A DNA stretch of 19,119 nt from an uncultured Ruminococcus sp. (GCA_900539095.1 UQAR01000041.1:1-19119); one strand, 5' to 3'; shown: positions 6,008 through 13,550, counted from the stretch's first letter. Program-made: numbers and translations. Notes: a model not told the origin generated them from the letters alone.

Positions 6008-6202
6008 TCAATTTTGTTTTCTTACCACAGCATATTCATCGTCAAGTCTGTAGTAAGGGCAGCAGTATTCGCTGTCGCTCATTGACCTGTACACTTCGTC
6101 CTCATCGAGATTTACCATGCAGCTGTAGCACTCGTAATCCTCGTCAAAGACATAGTTTACACAGCTTTCACATCGGCTGACTATCTTTTTTGCCTTTGCC
6201 AT
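6008..6202 (-). CDS. DUF6472-like small cysteine-rich protein
   Basis: A 64-aa acidic cytoplasmic protein with paired cysteines: C11-x-x-C14 (RCESCVNYV), C25-x-x-C28 (YECYSCMVNLDEDE) and C47-C48 followed by PYY. The pattern of four to six Cys suggests a small zinc-binding fold. The sequence resembles the DUF6472 family seen in clostridia, recognised from memory and not checked. The ATG has AGGAGG a few bases upstream. It starts 9 nt after the marR stop codon on the same strand, so the two are almost surely co-transcribed and the protein may be linked to the marR regulon. No function is known to me. Confidence 0.8.
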   Translation of the reverse strand: MAKAKKIVSRCESCVNYVFDEDYECYSCMVNLDEDEVYRSMSDSEYCCPYYRLDDEYAVVRKQN

Positions 6203-6211
6203 AACAGCCTC

Positions 6212-6655
6212 CTATTTAAGCACCTTTTTGAGTATCCCGTTGATAAGCACCAAAGCATCTTTCATTTTTTTCATATCGCTGTCAGACACGCAAGCGAACT
6301 TATTGAGGATATCATCAAGTATCTCATTTTTCATTTTTTCCATGAAACGCATAGCCTCGTCAGTGAGCCTGATATTGATAACTCTGCGGTTGTCAGGGTT
6401 CTGCATTCTGATGACAAAGCCCTTGTCAACAAGCTGTGCCACGGCTCTTGTAGCCTGTTCATTCGAGGTATTAATCTTGCTTGCCAGCTGTGACATTGTA
6501 AGCGTACCCTCGATACAAAGGGACAGCATTATTATCTGCTGTGTTCTTGTGATGTCATACTTTTTCTTATCGAACGTATCAAACACCAATTTTCTGCTGA
6601 GAGGGTATATCTCATACATTGACATAATACATTCACGGCGTACCGAATCTATCAT
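6212..6655 (-). CDS. MarR family transcriptional regulator
   Basis: A 147-aa winged-helix regulator: helix-turn-helix TLTMSQLASKINTSNEQATRAVAQLVDKGFV (about residues 51-81), wing NPDNRRVINIRLT (86-98), and flanking helices for dimerisation. MarR proteins usually repress their own operon and neighbouring stress, efflux or metabolic genes and release DNA on ligand binding or oxidation. I chose the ATG at 6655 because GGAGG lies 8 nt upstream; the frame stays open to 6712 but without a ribosome site. It is first in a two-gene operon with the DUF6472-like gene. The ligand cannot be predicted. Confidence 0.9.
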   Translation of the reverse strand: MIDSVRRECIMSMYEIYPLSRKLVFDTFDKKKYDITRTQQIIMLSLCIEGTLTMSQLASKINTSNEQATRAVAQLVDKGFVIRMQNPDNRRVINIRLTDEAMRFMEKMKNEILDDILNKFACVSDSDMKKMKDALVLINGILKKVLK

Positions 6656-6716
6656 TTTTACTTCCTCCACATAACACGCAAATGAGCGTAGGTCGATTAT
6701 TTTTCCACACACAGTA

Positions 6717-6744
6717 ATTATATCATATGTTTCTCATTTGTCAA
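6717..6744 (-). promoter_or_regulatory. Promoter of marR-DUF6472
   Basis: Minus strand TTGACA (6739-6744), 16 nt, TATAAT (6717-6722). A CATATG palindrome lies in the spacer. The leader to the marR ATG is about 55 nt. Confidence 0.75.
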
Positions 6745-6786
6745 TAGCAGAATTATATCAATATTTGATTTTGTTAAGTGATTCTT

Positions 6787-8382
6787 TTAGGGGCTTTGAC
6801 GCAGGGCAGAGGCTTGATCGTTTTTGATAATGCTATAAAACCCGTCTAATTCGTGTTTCTGAATATTATACTTGTAACATTCAGTTATCCATTTGCAGCA
6901 GTAATCGCCGCTTACAAACATTTCGTTAGGGACATATCTATTGTCATATGGCATCGTATCCTCAACATTCTGATTTTCATTGGTTATATAGTTTTCATAT
7001 CGTTCATACAAAAAGTCTTTGCCGTCAGACATTGTGATGTAATAATCATAAGCATTATAAACCAGTAATGACGAAATTATAATTATCATAGATGTGCACA
7101 TTATTTTGCTTTTTGCTTTAAATAACTTTTGTAATTTTTCTTTTAGTGAATCAGCTTTATCATGTGGGATAATGTCTTGATCTCTAAATTTGATGTATGG
7201 GAGTATAAAGCAAGTGGCACAAAGTAATATTGGGATATAGGTGTATATGACTTGTGCTGTGCCTAATAGATATAGTAAGGCATATGAAAAATTGTATATA
7301 ATTACTACAACGAATGCACAGATAAATATAATGATCAATCTTTGGATAGTTCGGTTGGATAGTTGCTCCTGTTTTATTGAACCTATATCAAAAGCTGCTT
7401 TTAGAGTTCCAACAAGTATAAAAAGAACTGCAAAGAAGGTCGGACGCATGGAAAAGAAACCTGTCAAGGTCAATGCAGACAGCCCTGCAAGTCCTGCAAA
7501 ACAATATGGCAGGGACGTTATAATAGTATTTTTCTTATTACAGGTATAGAGTATTATTACAGAGATCATAAAAGCTACAATTATGATCTTGTAGTCATTT
7601 AAAAACCAACCCAAATAATTCTTTAACAAAGTCAAAAATGATTTGATATTAAAGACATCTGTTTGTTCTGCTAAAGCTGCCCTGTTGCGATTACCAGGTG
7701 CTAAGATCACAAGCATGATACCTAAGACAGAAGTAATGCAGCTCAATACTATCTTCAGATCAGGCTTATGTCTTATGGTGATAAAGTGTATCGTTAGCCA
7801 TACCAGTAGTATCCCGCCAGTTGTTTCATTAGTGGCTGAGCTTATGAAAAATAGAATGGGCATAGCAACATAATATATCATATTGCTGTCATCAAGATGC
7901 TTTTTGCAGAAGTATACGGTATACTGCAGCAAAGCAGATGTCCACAGATAGTTTACGGACCCTGATATCCACAGAACTGTGTCACCAAATGATGGCAGAA
8001 AGAAAAGCATGGAAAAATATATGATGACCTGTGCCAGTGGTATTCCTTTTTGACGGTCATAGACCAGTTTCCTTATAAGAATGCCAAGACAAACGAAAAC
8101 TATGGAATTAATAATATTAAAGAACCATTTGTTTATATTTATGAAAACAAAAGCCACAAAGTGTGCGATTATTCTGCCGCCGCTATAGTTGTAGTAATTT
8201 TTCATGGACAGCAGTATGTCACTAAGGCCATTGATAGGTTTATCATTTATCTGTGGTTCAAAATCTTTCCAAACGAAAAGAAAGTGGTAGTCGTCTGTAA
8301 TAAATCCGCAGTTTGCAGTTAAGAACAATATGTATGCAAATACACATACATATATACAAAGCAATTTTTTATTTTTGAGCAT
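6787..8382 (-). CDS. Polytopic membrane protein, DUF6056/GT-C-like
   Basis: A 531-aa integral membrane protein with about ten or more hydrophobic segments from residue 7 on. After the first segment comes ITDDYHF (28-34), then SGGRIIAHF (67-75), FGDTVLWISGSVNYLWT (about 133-149) and SSATNETTGG. This layout, an acidic DD pair in the first outer loop and a W-x-S-G-S-x-N-Y motif, is what I associate with DUF6056 and related GT-C-fold lipid-linked sugar transferases. A role in moving a sugar onto an envelope polymer is inference. The ATG at 8382 has AGGGG upstream and a promoter. Base composition is unlike the neighbours: 13 G+C in 60 bases at 7081-7140 against 28 in 60 at 14821-14880, suggesting horizontal transfer. 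No clear terminator follows; the marR promoter starts about 40 nt downstream. Confidence 0.75.
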   Translation of the reverse strand: MLKNKKLLCIYVCVFAYILFLTANCGFITDDYHFLFVWKDFEPQINDKPINGLSDILLSMKNYYNYSGGRIIAHFVAFVFININKWFFNIINSIVFVCLGILIRKLVYDRQKGIPLAQVIIYFSMLFFLPSFGDTVLWISGSVNYLWTSALLQYTVYFCKKHLDDSNMIYYVAMPILFFISSATNETTGGILLVWLTIHFITIRHKPDLKIVLSCITSVLGIMLVILAPGNRNRAALAEQTDVFNIKSFLTLLKNYLGWFLNDYKIIIVAFMISVIILYTCNKKNTIITSLPYCFAGLAGLSALTLTGFFSMRPTFFAVLFILVGTLKAAFDIGSIKQEQLSNRTIQRLIIIFICAFVVVIIYNFSYALLYLLGTAQVIYTYIPILLCATCFILPYIKFRDQDIIPHDKADSLKEKLQKLFKAKSKIMCTSMIIIISSLLVYNAYDYYITMSDGKDFLYERYENYITNENQNVEDTMPYDNRYVPNEMFVSGDYCCKWITECYKYNIQKHELDGFYSIIKNDQASALRQSP

Positions 8383-8408
8383 ATAATATCCCCTGTGTTT
8401 TTTTATTT

Positions 8409-8437
8409 ATTATATCATGATCGCACGGCTTTTTCAA
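8409..8437 (-). promoter_or_regulatory. Promoter of the DUF6056-like gene
   Basis: Minus strand TTGAAA (8432-8437), 17 nt, TATAAT (8409-8414), about 20 nt before the likely transcript start. Confidence 0.75.
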
Positions 8438-8496
8438 GCTTGCAAAGGTATATTTTTGAAATATAGCTTTATCTATTTACATATTAACAAAAAATT

Positions 8497-8523
8497 CAGC
8501 TAAATTCTTGTAAATTATAGCTG
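8497..8523. repeat. Inverted repeat in the divergent intergenic region
   Basis: CAGCTAAATT (8497-8506) pairs with AATTATAGCTG (8513-8523) with one bulged A. It lies 30 bases upstream of the plus-strand -10. On the minus strand it is followed by a T-run and could also act as a terminator, but no minus-strand gene feeds into it. It may be an operator or a relic. Confidence 0.35.
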
Positions 8524-8550
8524 TCAGCATAACACAAAGAAGATAAAATG

Positions 8551-8559
8551 TGGTATAAT
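8551..8559 (+). promoter_or_regulatory. Extended -10 promoter of the small membrane protein gene
   Basis: TGGTATAAT (8551-8559) is an extended -10 (TGnTATAAT). No good -35 is visible at the usual distance, which is tolerated with an extended -10. Confidence 0.55.
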
Positions 8560-8599
8560 GTTTGCGGAAGTAAAAATAGATTATGGAGGATCAAAGTAT

Positions 8600-8887
8600 A
8601 TGCTGTGTACTGAATGTAAAGATAAGTCTGAAAATGGTATCTGTGAAGATGGCACAGAGAACTTTCAGGCTGAGGGTAAAAATGTTCGTGACGTGCGTGA
8701 AACGCTGAAAGCAAAGCGTTCTGCTGCGGTGATACTTGTTTCGGCTGTGGCTGTGATGCTGATAATGGTGTTTGTGCTGTTTTGGTTCGTTATACTTCCT
8801 GTGCTGCCGCAGGAAAGCAGCGTGCTAGCGGATAACGGCGTGGGCGTGTATTTGACCGACAAAACGGATATAGAAATAAATGCATGA
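8600..8887 (+). CDS. Small single-pass membrane protein with N-terminal CxxC
   Basis: A 95-aa protein of unrecognised family. It begins MLCTECKDKSENGICEDG, with C3-x-x-C6 and C14, like a truncated zinc-ribbon. A charged segment (NVRDVRETLKAKR, residues 28-40) follows, then one strong membrane span (about 41-69), and a tail of about 25 residues likely outside. The ATG at 8600 is preceded by GGAGG (8585-8589); the frame is open further upstream to 8558 but that part overlaps the -10 box, so it is not translated. It has its own terminator and lies 158 nt before ppk1, which has a separate promoter. CxxC plus a single span occurs in small membrane-tethered sensors, but no function should be assigned. 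Confidence 0.7.
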   Translation: MLCTECKDKSENGICEDGTENFQAEGKNVRDVRETLKAKRSAAVILVSAVAVMLIMVFVLFWFVILPVLPQESSVLADNGVGVYLTDKTDIEINA

Positions 8888-8895
8888 ACAGAACT

Positions 8896-8923
8896 CTCCT
8901 GCCTGCGGGCGGGAGATTTTTTT
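8896..8923 (+). terminator. Terminator of the small membrane protein gene
   Basis: Stem ctcctgcc (8896-8903) with ggcgggag (8908-8915), one G·U, loop TGCG, then seven Ts (8917-8923). Confidence 0.92.
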
Positions 8924-8964
8924 GTCTTGATTAAAGGTTTTACAGGCTTTTTACCTTGCTCAGA

Positions 8965-8993
8965 TTGACATTATCCCTGTTTGGCTGTATAAT
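8965..8993 (+). promoter_or_regulatory. Sigma-A promoter of ppk1
   Basis: TTGACA (8965-8970), 17 nt, TATAAT (8988-8993): full consensus. The leader to the ATG is about 46 nt. No Pho-box-like direct repeats are obvious upstream. Confidence 0.9.
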
Positions 8994-9045
8994 TATATAG
9001 TATGAATTGCGGCTTTCAGGCTGTAACACAGATAGGAGTAAGTAT

Positions 9046-11178
9046 ATGAAGAACAAGGTCTACGATAACAGAGAGTTATCATGGCTTAAATTTAATGAAA
9101 GAGTTCTTGAAGAGGCTCAGGACAGCTCTACGCCGCTGCTTGAAAGACTGCTTTTCCAGTCGATATTTGCAAGCAATCTTGATGAGTTTTTCAGGGTGCG
9201 TGTGGGTTCGCTCTATGATTCGTCACTGGTCGATGACGACCATAAGGACAATAAATCAAAAATGCGTCCCTCTGAGCAGCTTGTGGCTATATTTGAGCGT
9301 GTGCATGAGCTTATACCGATAAAGGATAAAACATACAAGGCTATCTGCGAGGAACTGGAGCTTAAAAATATAGTACATAAAAGCATTAAGGCTCTCACTG
9401 AGCAGGATAAAAAATTTCTTGAGGCTTATTATGCCTATGAGGTAAAGCCGTTCCTTAATGCGTTTATCATTGATAAAAGACACCCTTTCCCGTTTCTTGC
9501 GAACCAAAGCGTTTATGCGGTCGCAAAGCTTGCCTCAAAATCTGCTGTAACGGTAGGCATCGTCAGTTGCAGCGAGAAATTTCAGCGTGTGATATTTCTT
9601 CCTGTCGACGAAGGCTGCATAAGCTACATACTGGTGGAGGAGCTTATTCTCCACTTTGCTGACAAGGCTTTCGAGGGTTATAAAATAGAGGAAAAGGCTC
9701 TTATGAGGGTCACAAGAAATGCGGATATAGACGTTGACGAGGGCTTTGACTCTGAGCTTGATTTCAGACAGAATATGTCTGAGCTTATAAACAAGCGTAA
9801 AAGGCTGTGCCCTGTGAGATTGCAGCTTTCAAAGCAGGTATCCGATACTGTGCTTAACGAGCTGCTCGCAAGGTTGGAGCTTTCAGATAAGCAGGTGTTC
9901 GTTGAAAAGACACCACTCGATATGTCCTATGTTTTCTCTGTATTTGACAAGGCTGCTGACAGAAAGGAACTTTTCTTCCCGAAACAAGAGCCGCAGCCCT
10001 CTGCTATGATAGACCCGTCAAGACCGATGATAGAGCAGATAGATGAGAAGGATCTTTTCCTGCACTATCCTTACGAATCCATAAAGCCTTTTATCAGGCT
10101 GCTTGACGAGGCGGCTAAGGACAAAAGCGTTACATCTATCAAGATGACTTTGTATCGTGTGGCGAAAAATTCAAAGGTGATAAAAGCCTTGTGCAACGCC
10201 GCAGAAAACGGCAAGGACGTGCTTGTGCTTGTGGAACTGAGGGCACGTTTTGACGAGGAAAACAATATAGGCTGGTCAAAGCTGTTGGAGGAGTCGGGCT
10301 GTCATGTAATGTATGGTCCACAGGGACTCAAAGTTCATTCTAAGCTTTGCCTTATCACAAGAAAAGTCGGCGACAGCGTTAAGTACACCGTTCAGGTGGG
10401 CACTGGAAACTACAACGAAAAGACTGCCGGGCTTTACACAGACCTTTGCCTTATGACCTCAAATAATGACATTGCTCAGGACGCCTGCGAGGTGTTCAGG
10501 ACGCTTTCAATGGGCGAACTTGTGGAAAATTCTAAGGCACTAATGGTCGCTCCACACTGCCTGCAAAACAAGGTGGTGGAGCTTATGGATAACGAGATAA
10601 GCATTGCAAGAGCAGGCGGCGAGGGCTATGTTGCCGCAAAGCTCAATTCGCTCACTGACAAGGTGCTTATAGACAAGATAATAGAATGTTCGCAGGCCGG
10701 CGTAAAGGTGGAGCTTGTCATAAGAGGCATATCCTGCCTTGTTGCAGGCGTGGAGGGTGTAACTGACAATGTTCAGATACGCTCCATAGTAGGACGATAT
10801 CTTGAACACGCAAGGATATACATTTTCGGCACGGGAGTGAGAACGAAGGTCTACATATCCAGTGCGGATTATATGACAAGAAACACCACAAGACGTGTCG
10901 AGGTCGCTGCACCTGTGCTCAGTGAAGAAGTGAAAAAGCGTGTGCTTGATATATTTGATATGCAAATGCAGGACAATGTTAAGGCAAGGATAATGCAGTC
11001 TGACGGAAAATATATCCGTGCTCGGCGTGGAGATATCGCAGTTGACGCACAGAGCAGGTTTTATGCTGAGGCGTATGCAAATGCACCGAAAGCGGTCGAA
11101 ACTGTTGCCGAGCCTGTGAAGGAGAAAACGGGATTTTTCAGCTGGCTCAAAAGGCTTTTCAGAAGAAAAAAGAAATAA
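9046..11178 (+). CDS. ppk: Polyphosphate kinase 1
   Basis: A 710-aa PPK1, which reversibly moves the gamma phosphate of ATP onto inorganic polyphosphate. The N-terminal domain carries NRELSWLKFNERVLEEA (residues 6-22) and SNLDEFFRVRVGSL (44-57), and the head domain has HPFPFLANQS. The two catalytic-domain histidines are present: His431 in GLKVHSKLCLITR (the phospho-accepting His, equal to E. coli His435) and His588 in RYLEHARIYIFGTG (equal to His592). RRVEVAAPV near the C-terminus is typical. The protein ends in a basic tail, FFSWLKRLFRRKKK, perhaps membrane- or polyP-associating. The ATG at 9046 has AGGAG at good spacing; the frame continues upstream to 9007 but without homology. It is monocistronic with strong promoter and double terminator. 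No ppx is adjacent. Confidence 0.97.
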   Translation: MKNKVYDNRELSWLKFNERVLEEAQDSSTPLLERLLFQSIFASNLDEFFRVRVGSLYDSSLVDDDHKDNKSKMRPSEQLVAIFERVHELIPIKDKTYKAICEELELKNIVHKSIKALTEQDKKFLEAYYAYEVKPFLNAFIIDKRHPFPFLANQSVYAVAKLASKSAVTVGIVSCSEKFQRVIFLPVDEGCISYILVEELILHFADKAFEGYKIEEKALMRVTRNADIDVDEGFDSELDFRQNMSELINKRKRLCPVRLQLSKQVSDTVLNELLARLELSDKQVFVEKTPLDMSYVFSVFDKAADRKELFFPKQEPQPSAMIDPSRPMIEQIDEKDLFLHYPYESIKPFIRLLDEAAKDKSVTSIKMTLYRVAKNSKVIKALCNAAENGKDVLVLVELRARFDEENNIGWSKLLEESGCHVMYGPQGLKVHSKLCLITRKVGDSVKYTVQVGTGNYNEKTAGLYTDLCLMTSNNDIAQDACEVFRTLSMGELVENSKALMVAPHCLQNKVVELMDNEISIARAGGEGYVAAKLNSLTDKVLIDKIIECSQAGVKVELVIRGISCLVAGVEGVTDNVQIRSIVGRYLEHARIYIFGTGVRTKVYISSADYMTRNTTRRVEVAAPVLSEEVKKRVLDIFDMQMQDNVKARIMQSDGKYIRARRGDIAVDAQSRFYAEAYANAPKAVETVAEPVKEKTGFFSWLKRLFRRKKK

Positions 11179-11183
11179 TATAA

Positions 11184-11217
11184 AATGCGGTCATATTCTA
11201 TATGGCTGCATTTTTTT
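11184..11217 (+). terminator. ppk terminator 1
   Basis: A 13-bp stem (11184-11196 with 11200-11212, two G·U pairs, loop TCT) runs into seven Ts (11211-11217), 5 nt after the ppk stop. Confidence 0.9.
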
Positions 11218-11232
11218 ACCGAAACAAAGTTT

Positions 11233-11262
11233 AACGGGCGACCCAAGGTCGCCCGTTTTTTT
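11233..11262 (+). terminator. ppk terminator 2
   Basis: A perfect 11-bp stem aacgggcgacc (11233-11243) with ggtcgcccgtt (11247-11257), loop CAA, then seven Ts (11256-11262). It is a backup to terminator 1. Confidence 0.9.
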
Positions 11263-11271
11263 GATTAAGAT

Positions 11272-11300
11272 AAAAAGGGACAGACTTTCGTCTGTCCCTT
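11272..11300 (-). terminator. leuA terminator
   Basis: A perfect 11-bp stem aagggacagac (11275-11285) with gtctgtccctt (11290-11300), loop TTTC. It is followed on the minus strand by five Ts (A-run 11272-11276), 12 nt after the leuA stop. Confidence 0.9.
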
Positions 11301-11312
11301 AAATTTTATTTA

Positions 11313-12983
11313 TTACTTGTTGTCAGCAAAAGCATTGTTGATAGCAGAAACAAGTCCCTTGATAGAGGATACGATAATGTCTGAATGTCTGCCGACGCCC
11401 CAGTACATTTTGTCGCCGCAGGAGATTCCAACGTATGATACAGCCTCAGATGTTGACTTTCTTTCAAGAGCGTGCTCTGTGTATGTTTCAACTGTGAAGT
11501 CAATGTTAAGTGCCTGCTTGATAGCGTTTGCTACTGCGTCAAGACGTCCGTTGCCCTCTGCTGTGTAATCATCTGTTACGCCGTTTACAGACGCTGTGAT
11601 AGCTGCACAGATAGTGCCATTTTGTTTCTGAACATAGTGTGCCTCAGGGATATCAACAAGTGTGCACTTGTTGAGGTACTCGTCCTTGAATATCTTGTAT
11701 ACTTCGTCAGGCATAAGCTCTTTGTGTTTGTGGTCTGAAACAGCCTTTACCTTGTAGCCGAAGTCCTCTCTCATCTTCTTTGGCAGATCGTAGCCGAACT
11801 GGTTCTGAAGAATAAAGCCGATTCCGCCCTTGCCTGACTGTGAGTTTATTCTAATAACGTCGCCGTCATACTCTCTTCCAACATCATGTGGGTCGATAGG
11901 CAGATAAGGAACAGTCCACTTGTCGCAGTTCTTTTCTTTTCTCCAGTTCATGCCCTTTGCGATAGCGTCCTGATGTGAGCCTGAGAATGCAGCGAATACA
12001 AGTGCACCGGAATATGGACTTCTGTCATATACCTTCATTCTTGTAACTCTCTCATAAAGCTCTACCAATGCAGGCATATCAGAGAAGTCAAGCTTAGGGT
12101 CAACGCCGTGAGTATACATATTCATTGCAACTGTAACGATATCTGCGTTACCTGTTCTTTCGCCGTTTCCAAAGCAAGTACCCTCTATTCTGTCAGCACC
12201 TGCAAGCAGACCCATTTCACAGTCAGCCACTGCACAGCCTCTGTCGTTATGTGGGTGGAGTGAAACTATAACATTCTCTCTGTTGTGGAGAGTTTCACAC
12301 ATATACTCTATCTGCTGAGCATAAACATGAGGCATTGACATTTCAACTGTAACAGGGAGGTTGATGATGACCTTGTTTTCAGGTGTTGGCTGCCAGATGT
12401 CGATAACAGCGTTGCAGATATCTCTTGCGAACTCAGGCTCTGTGCCTGTAAAGCTCTCAGGAGAATACTCGAACACGATATTGCCCTTTGCGTGCTTTTT
12501 ATACTCGTTGCAGAGCTTTGCACCGTCTGTAGCTATCTTTATTATCTCTTCCTTTGACTTGCGGAACACCTGCTCTCTCTGTGCAACAGATGTTGAGTTG
12601 TAAAGGTGTACTACAGCGTTCTTTGCACCGTCGATAGCCTCGAATGTTTTCTTTATGATATGCTCTCTTGACTGTGTGAGCACCTGAATGGTAACATCAT
12701 CAGGTATCATATTTTTCTCGATAAGTGTGCGGCAGAACTCATACTCAGTTTCAGAGGCAGCAGGGAAACCTATCTCTATTTCCTTAAAGCCTATCTCAAC
12801 GAGCTTTGTGAAAAATTCCAACTTTTCTTCAAGGCTCATAGGAATGATAAGAGCCTGATTTCCGTCTCTCAGGTCAACTGAGCACCATGCCGGTGCGTGG
12901 TCAACATACTCTTTTTCAGCCCACTTCATGCACTTTACAGGCGGCATATAATAGCCTCTCTCATACTTTTCTACGTTTTTCAT
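11313..12983 (-). CDS. leuA: 2-isopropylmalate synthase (LeuA2/long type)
   Basis: A 556-aa alpha-isopropylmalate synthase, which condenses 2-ketoisovalerate with acetyl-CoA as the first committed step of leucine synthesis. The TIM-barrel domain shows SVDLRDGNQALI with R39-D-G-N-Q43 (metal and substrate site), IEIGFPAASETEYEF (near 71-85), the metal-binding HPHND with His243/His245, and GNGERTGNADIV. The C-terminal part (about 440-550, VNGVTDDYTAEGNGRLDAV and SYVGISCGDKMYWGVG) is the LeuA dimer/allosteric domain that binds leucine. The N-terminal PAWCSVDLRDGNQAL type is the longer LeuA group also found in actinobacteria and fungi. The ATG at 12983 has AAGGAGG 7 nt upstream. It is monocistronic, regulated by the T-box upstream and ended by a strong terminator. 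No leuB/C/D is adjacent. Confidence 0.97.
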   Translation of the reverse strand: MKNVEKYERGYYMPPVKCMKWAEKEYVDHAPAWCSVDLRDGNQALIIPMSLEEKLEFFTKLVEIGFKEIEIGFPAASETEYEFCRTLIEKNMIPDDVTIQVLTQSREHIIKKTFEAIDGAKNAVVHLYNSTSVAQREQVFRKSKEEIIKIATDGAKLCNEYKKHAKGNIVFEYSPESFTGTEPEFARDICNAVIDIWQPTPENKVIINLPVTVEMSMPHVYAQQIEYMCETLHNRENVIVSLHPHNDRGCAVADCEMGLLAGADRIEGTCFGNGERTGNADIVTVAMNMYTHGVDPKLDFSDMPALVELYERVTRMKVYDRSPYSGALVFAAFSGSHQDAIAKGMNWRKEKNCDKWTVPYLPIDPHDVGREYDGDVIRINSQSGKGGIGFILQNQFGYDLPKKMREDFGYKVKAVSDHKHKELMPDEVYKIFKDEYLNKCTLVDIPEAHYVQKQNGTICAAITASVNGVTDDYTAEGNGRLDAVANAIKQALNIDFTVETYTEHALERKSTSEAVSYVGISCGDKMYWGVGRHSDIIVSSIKGLVSAINNAFADNK

Positions 12984-13046
12984 GTCAGTTCCTCCTTATA
13001 AATATAAAGCCGATAATTATTTTGATAGTGATGTGGAAAAGGGCAT

Positions 13047-13082
13047 AAAAAAATCGCCGCTCCTACCAGTAAGGAGAGACGA
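13047..13082 (-). terminator. T-box intrinsic terminator upstream of leuA
   Basis: The 11-position stem 13054-13064 with 13072-13082 (one mismatch, one G·U; loop of 7) is followed on the minus strand by seven Ts (A-run 13047-13053), 63 nt before the leuA ATG. Its 5' arm would compete with the antiterminator region. Confidence 0.88.
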
Positions 13083-13312
13083 GCTTAGCCGTGTTACCAC
13101 TCTCATTCATATACGGCTCACACCGCATATCTCAGCCGCATCTATCAATGCGTATCTCTGTAACGGGAGAACCCGTGAGCGGCTAATGAAAATTTCACCG
13201 TTCAGGCTCTAGGACGAGTTATCACAAATTCCGCATACCGTTTTGCACCAAACAACGGCTCTCTGAAATGTCAGGACTTTGCTTTTGTTCCTGTCAACGC
13301 CTTTATCATATT
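13047..13312 (-). ncRNA. T-box leader (tRNA-Leu sensing) of leuA
   Basis: On the minus strand the leader has the class I T-box order. Stem I has the AGAGAG bulge region and a GGTG-containing loop closed by CCGTT/AACGG (about 13233-13258). The predicted specifier is CTC (13216-13218), followed six bases later by GAG as in known T-boxes. The T-box sequence is AGTGGTAACACGG (13089-13101). The bulge UGGU would pair with an ACCA acceptor end, fitting the discriminator A of tRNA-Leu. AGCCGT/ACGGCT can form the antiterminator. The terminator at 13047-13082 completes it. Low charged tRNA-Leu should let transcription reach leuA. The T-box motif deviates from the usual GGTACCGCG at two positions. Confidence 0.88.
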
Positions 13313-13318
13313 GATTTC

Positions 13319-13347
13319 ATTATACTTATACTTGCCACTTTTGTCAA
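13319..13347 (-). promoter_or_regulatory. Sigma-A promoter of the leuA T-box transcript
   Basis: Minus strand TTGACA (13342-13347), 17 nt, TATAAT (13319-13324): full consensus, start near 13312. The leader from here to the leuA ATG is about 330 nt. Confidence 0.9.
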
Positions 13348-13363
13348 TAGGATAATTGCTGAT

Positions 13364-13378
13364 TTAACAATTTGTTAA
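13364..13378. promoter_or_regulatory. Perfect palindrome upstream of the leuA promoter (candidate operator)
   Basis: TTAACAA-T-TTGTTAA is a perfect 7-1-7 palindrome 17 bases upstream of the leuA -35. It may be a regulator site, but such AT-rich palindromes can arise by chance. Confidence 0.3.
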
Positions 13379-13423
13379 TACATTATATCTGCACTGACCA
13401 TAATTATACAATAGAACACCGAA

Positions 13424-13442
13424 TGTAGGGGCAGGCGTCCTC
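13424..13442 (-). repeat. Fragment of the 131-bp element (inverted copy of its left arm)
   Basis: The 17-19 bases from TGTAGGGG to GGCGTCCTC match the reverse complement of 5878-5896 except for a two-base difference (CA for AC). No complete element surrounds it, so it looks like a decayed copy. The stretch 13443-13510 around it is AT-rich and otherwise holds nothing I can identify. Confidence 0.5.
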
Positions 13443-13517
13443 TGCAAAAAGAATCTTAAAATATTCTTATTTCCATTTTCCAATGCTTAAAAGTGTCTTA
13501 ATTAGCCTGTCTGTCGG

Positions 13518-13546
13518 TTGACAATAGGTCATCAATGGGCTATAAT
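13518..13546 (+). promoter_or_regulatory. Sigma-A promoter of the 6S-like RNA (and probably galT)
   Basis: TTGACA (13518-13523), 17 nt, TATAAT (13541-13546): full consensus. The start, near 13551-13553, coincides with the 5' strand of the RNA's closing helix. Confidence 0.92.
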
Positions 13547-13550
13547 ATAG

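Noticed and set aside
6228..6674. 148-codon open frame on the plus strand
   Set aside because: It mirrors the marR gene on the other strand and has low-complexity composition; marR has clear wHTH motifs and a ribosome site.
8497..8523. Minus-strand terminator
   Set aside because: The stem and T-run fit, but no minus-strand transcript is expected to enter from the right, so I list it as an inverted repeat of unknown role.
13500..13523. Possible terminal repeat of the 131-bp element (TGTCTGTCG and AAAAGTGTC near 13490-13515)
   Set aside because: The two short words are in the wrong order relative to the element end, so chance similarity is likely.
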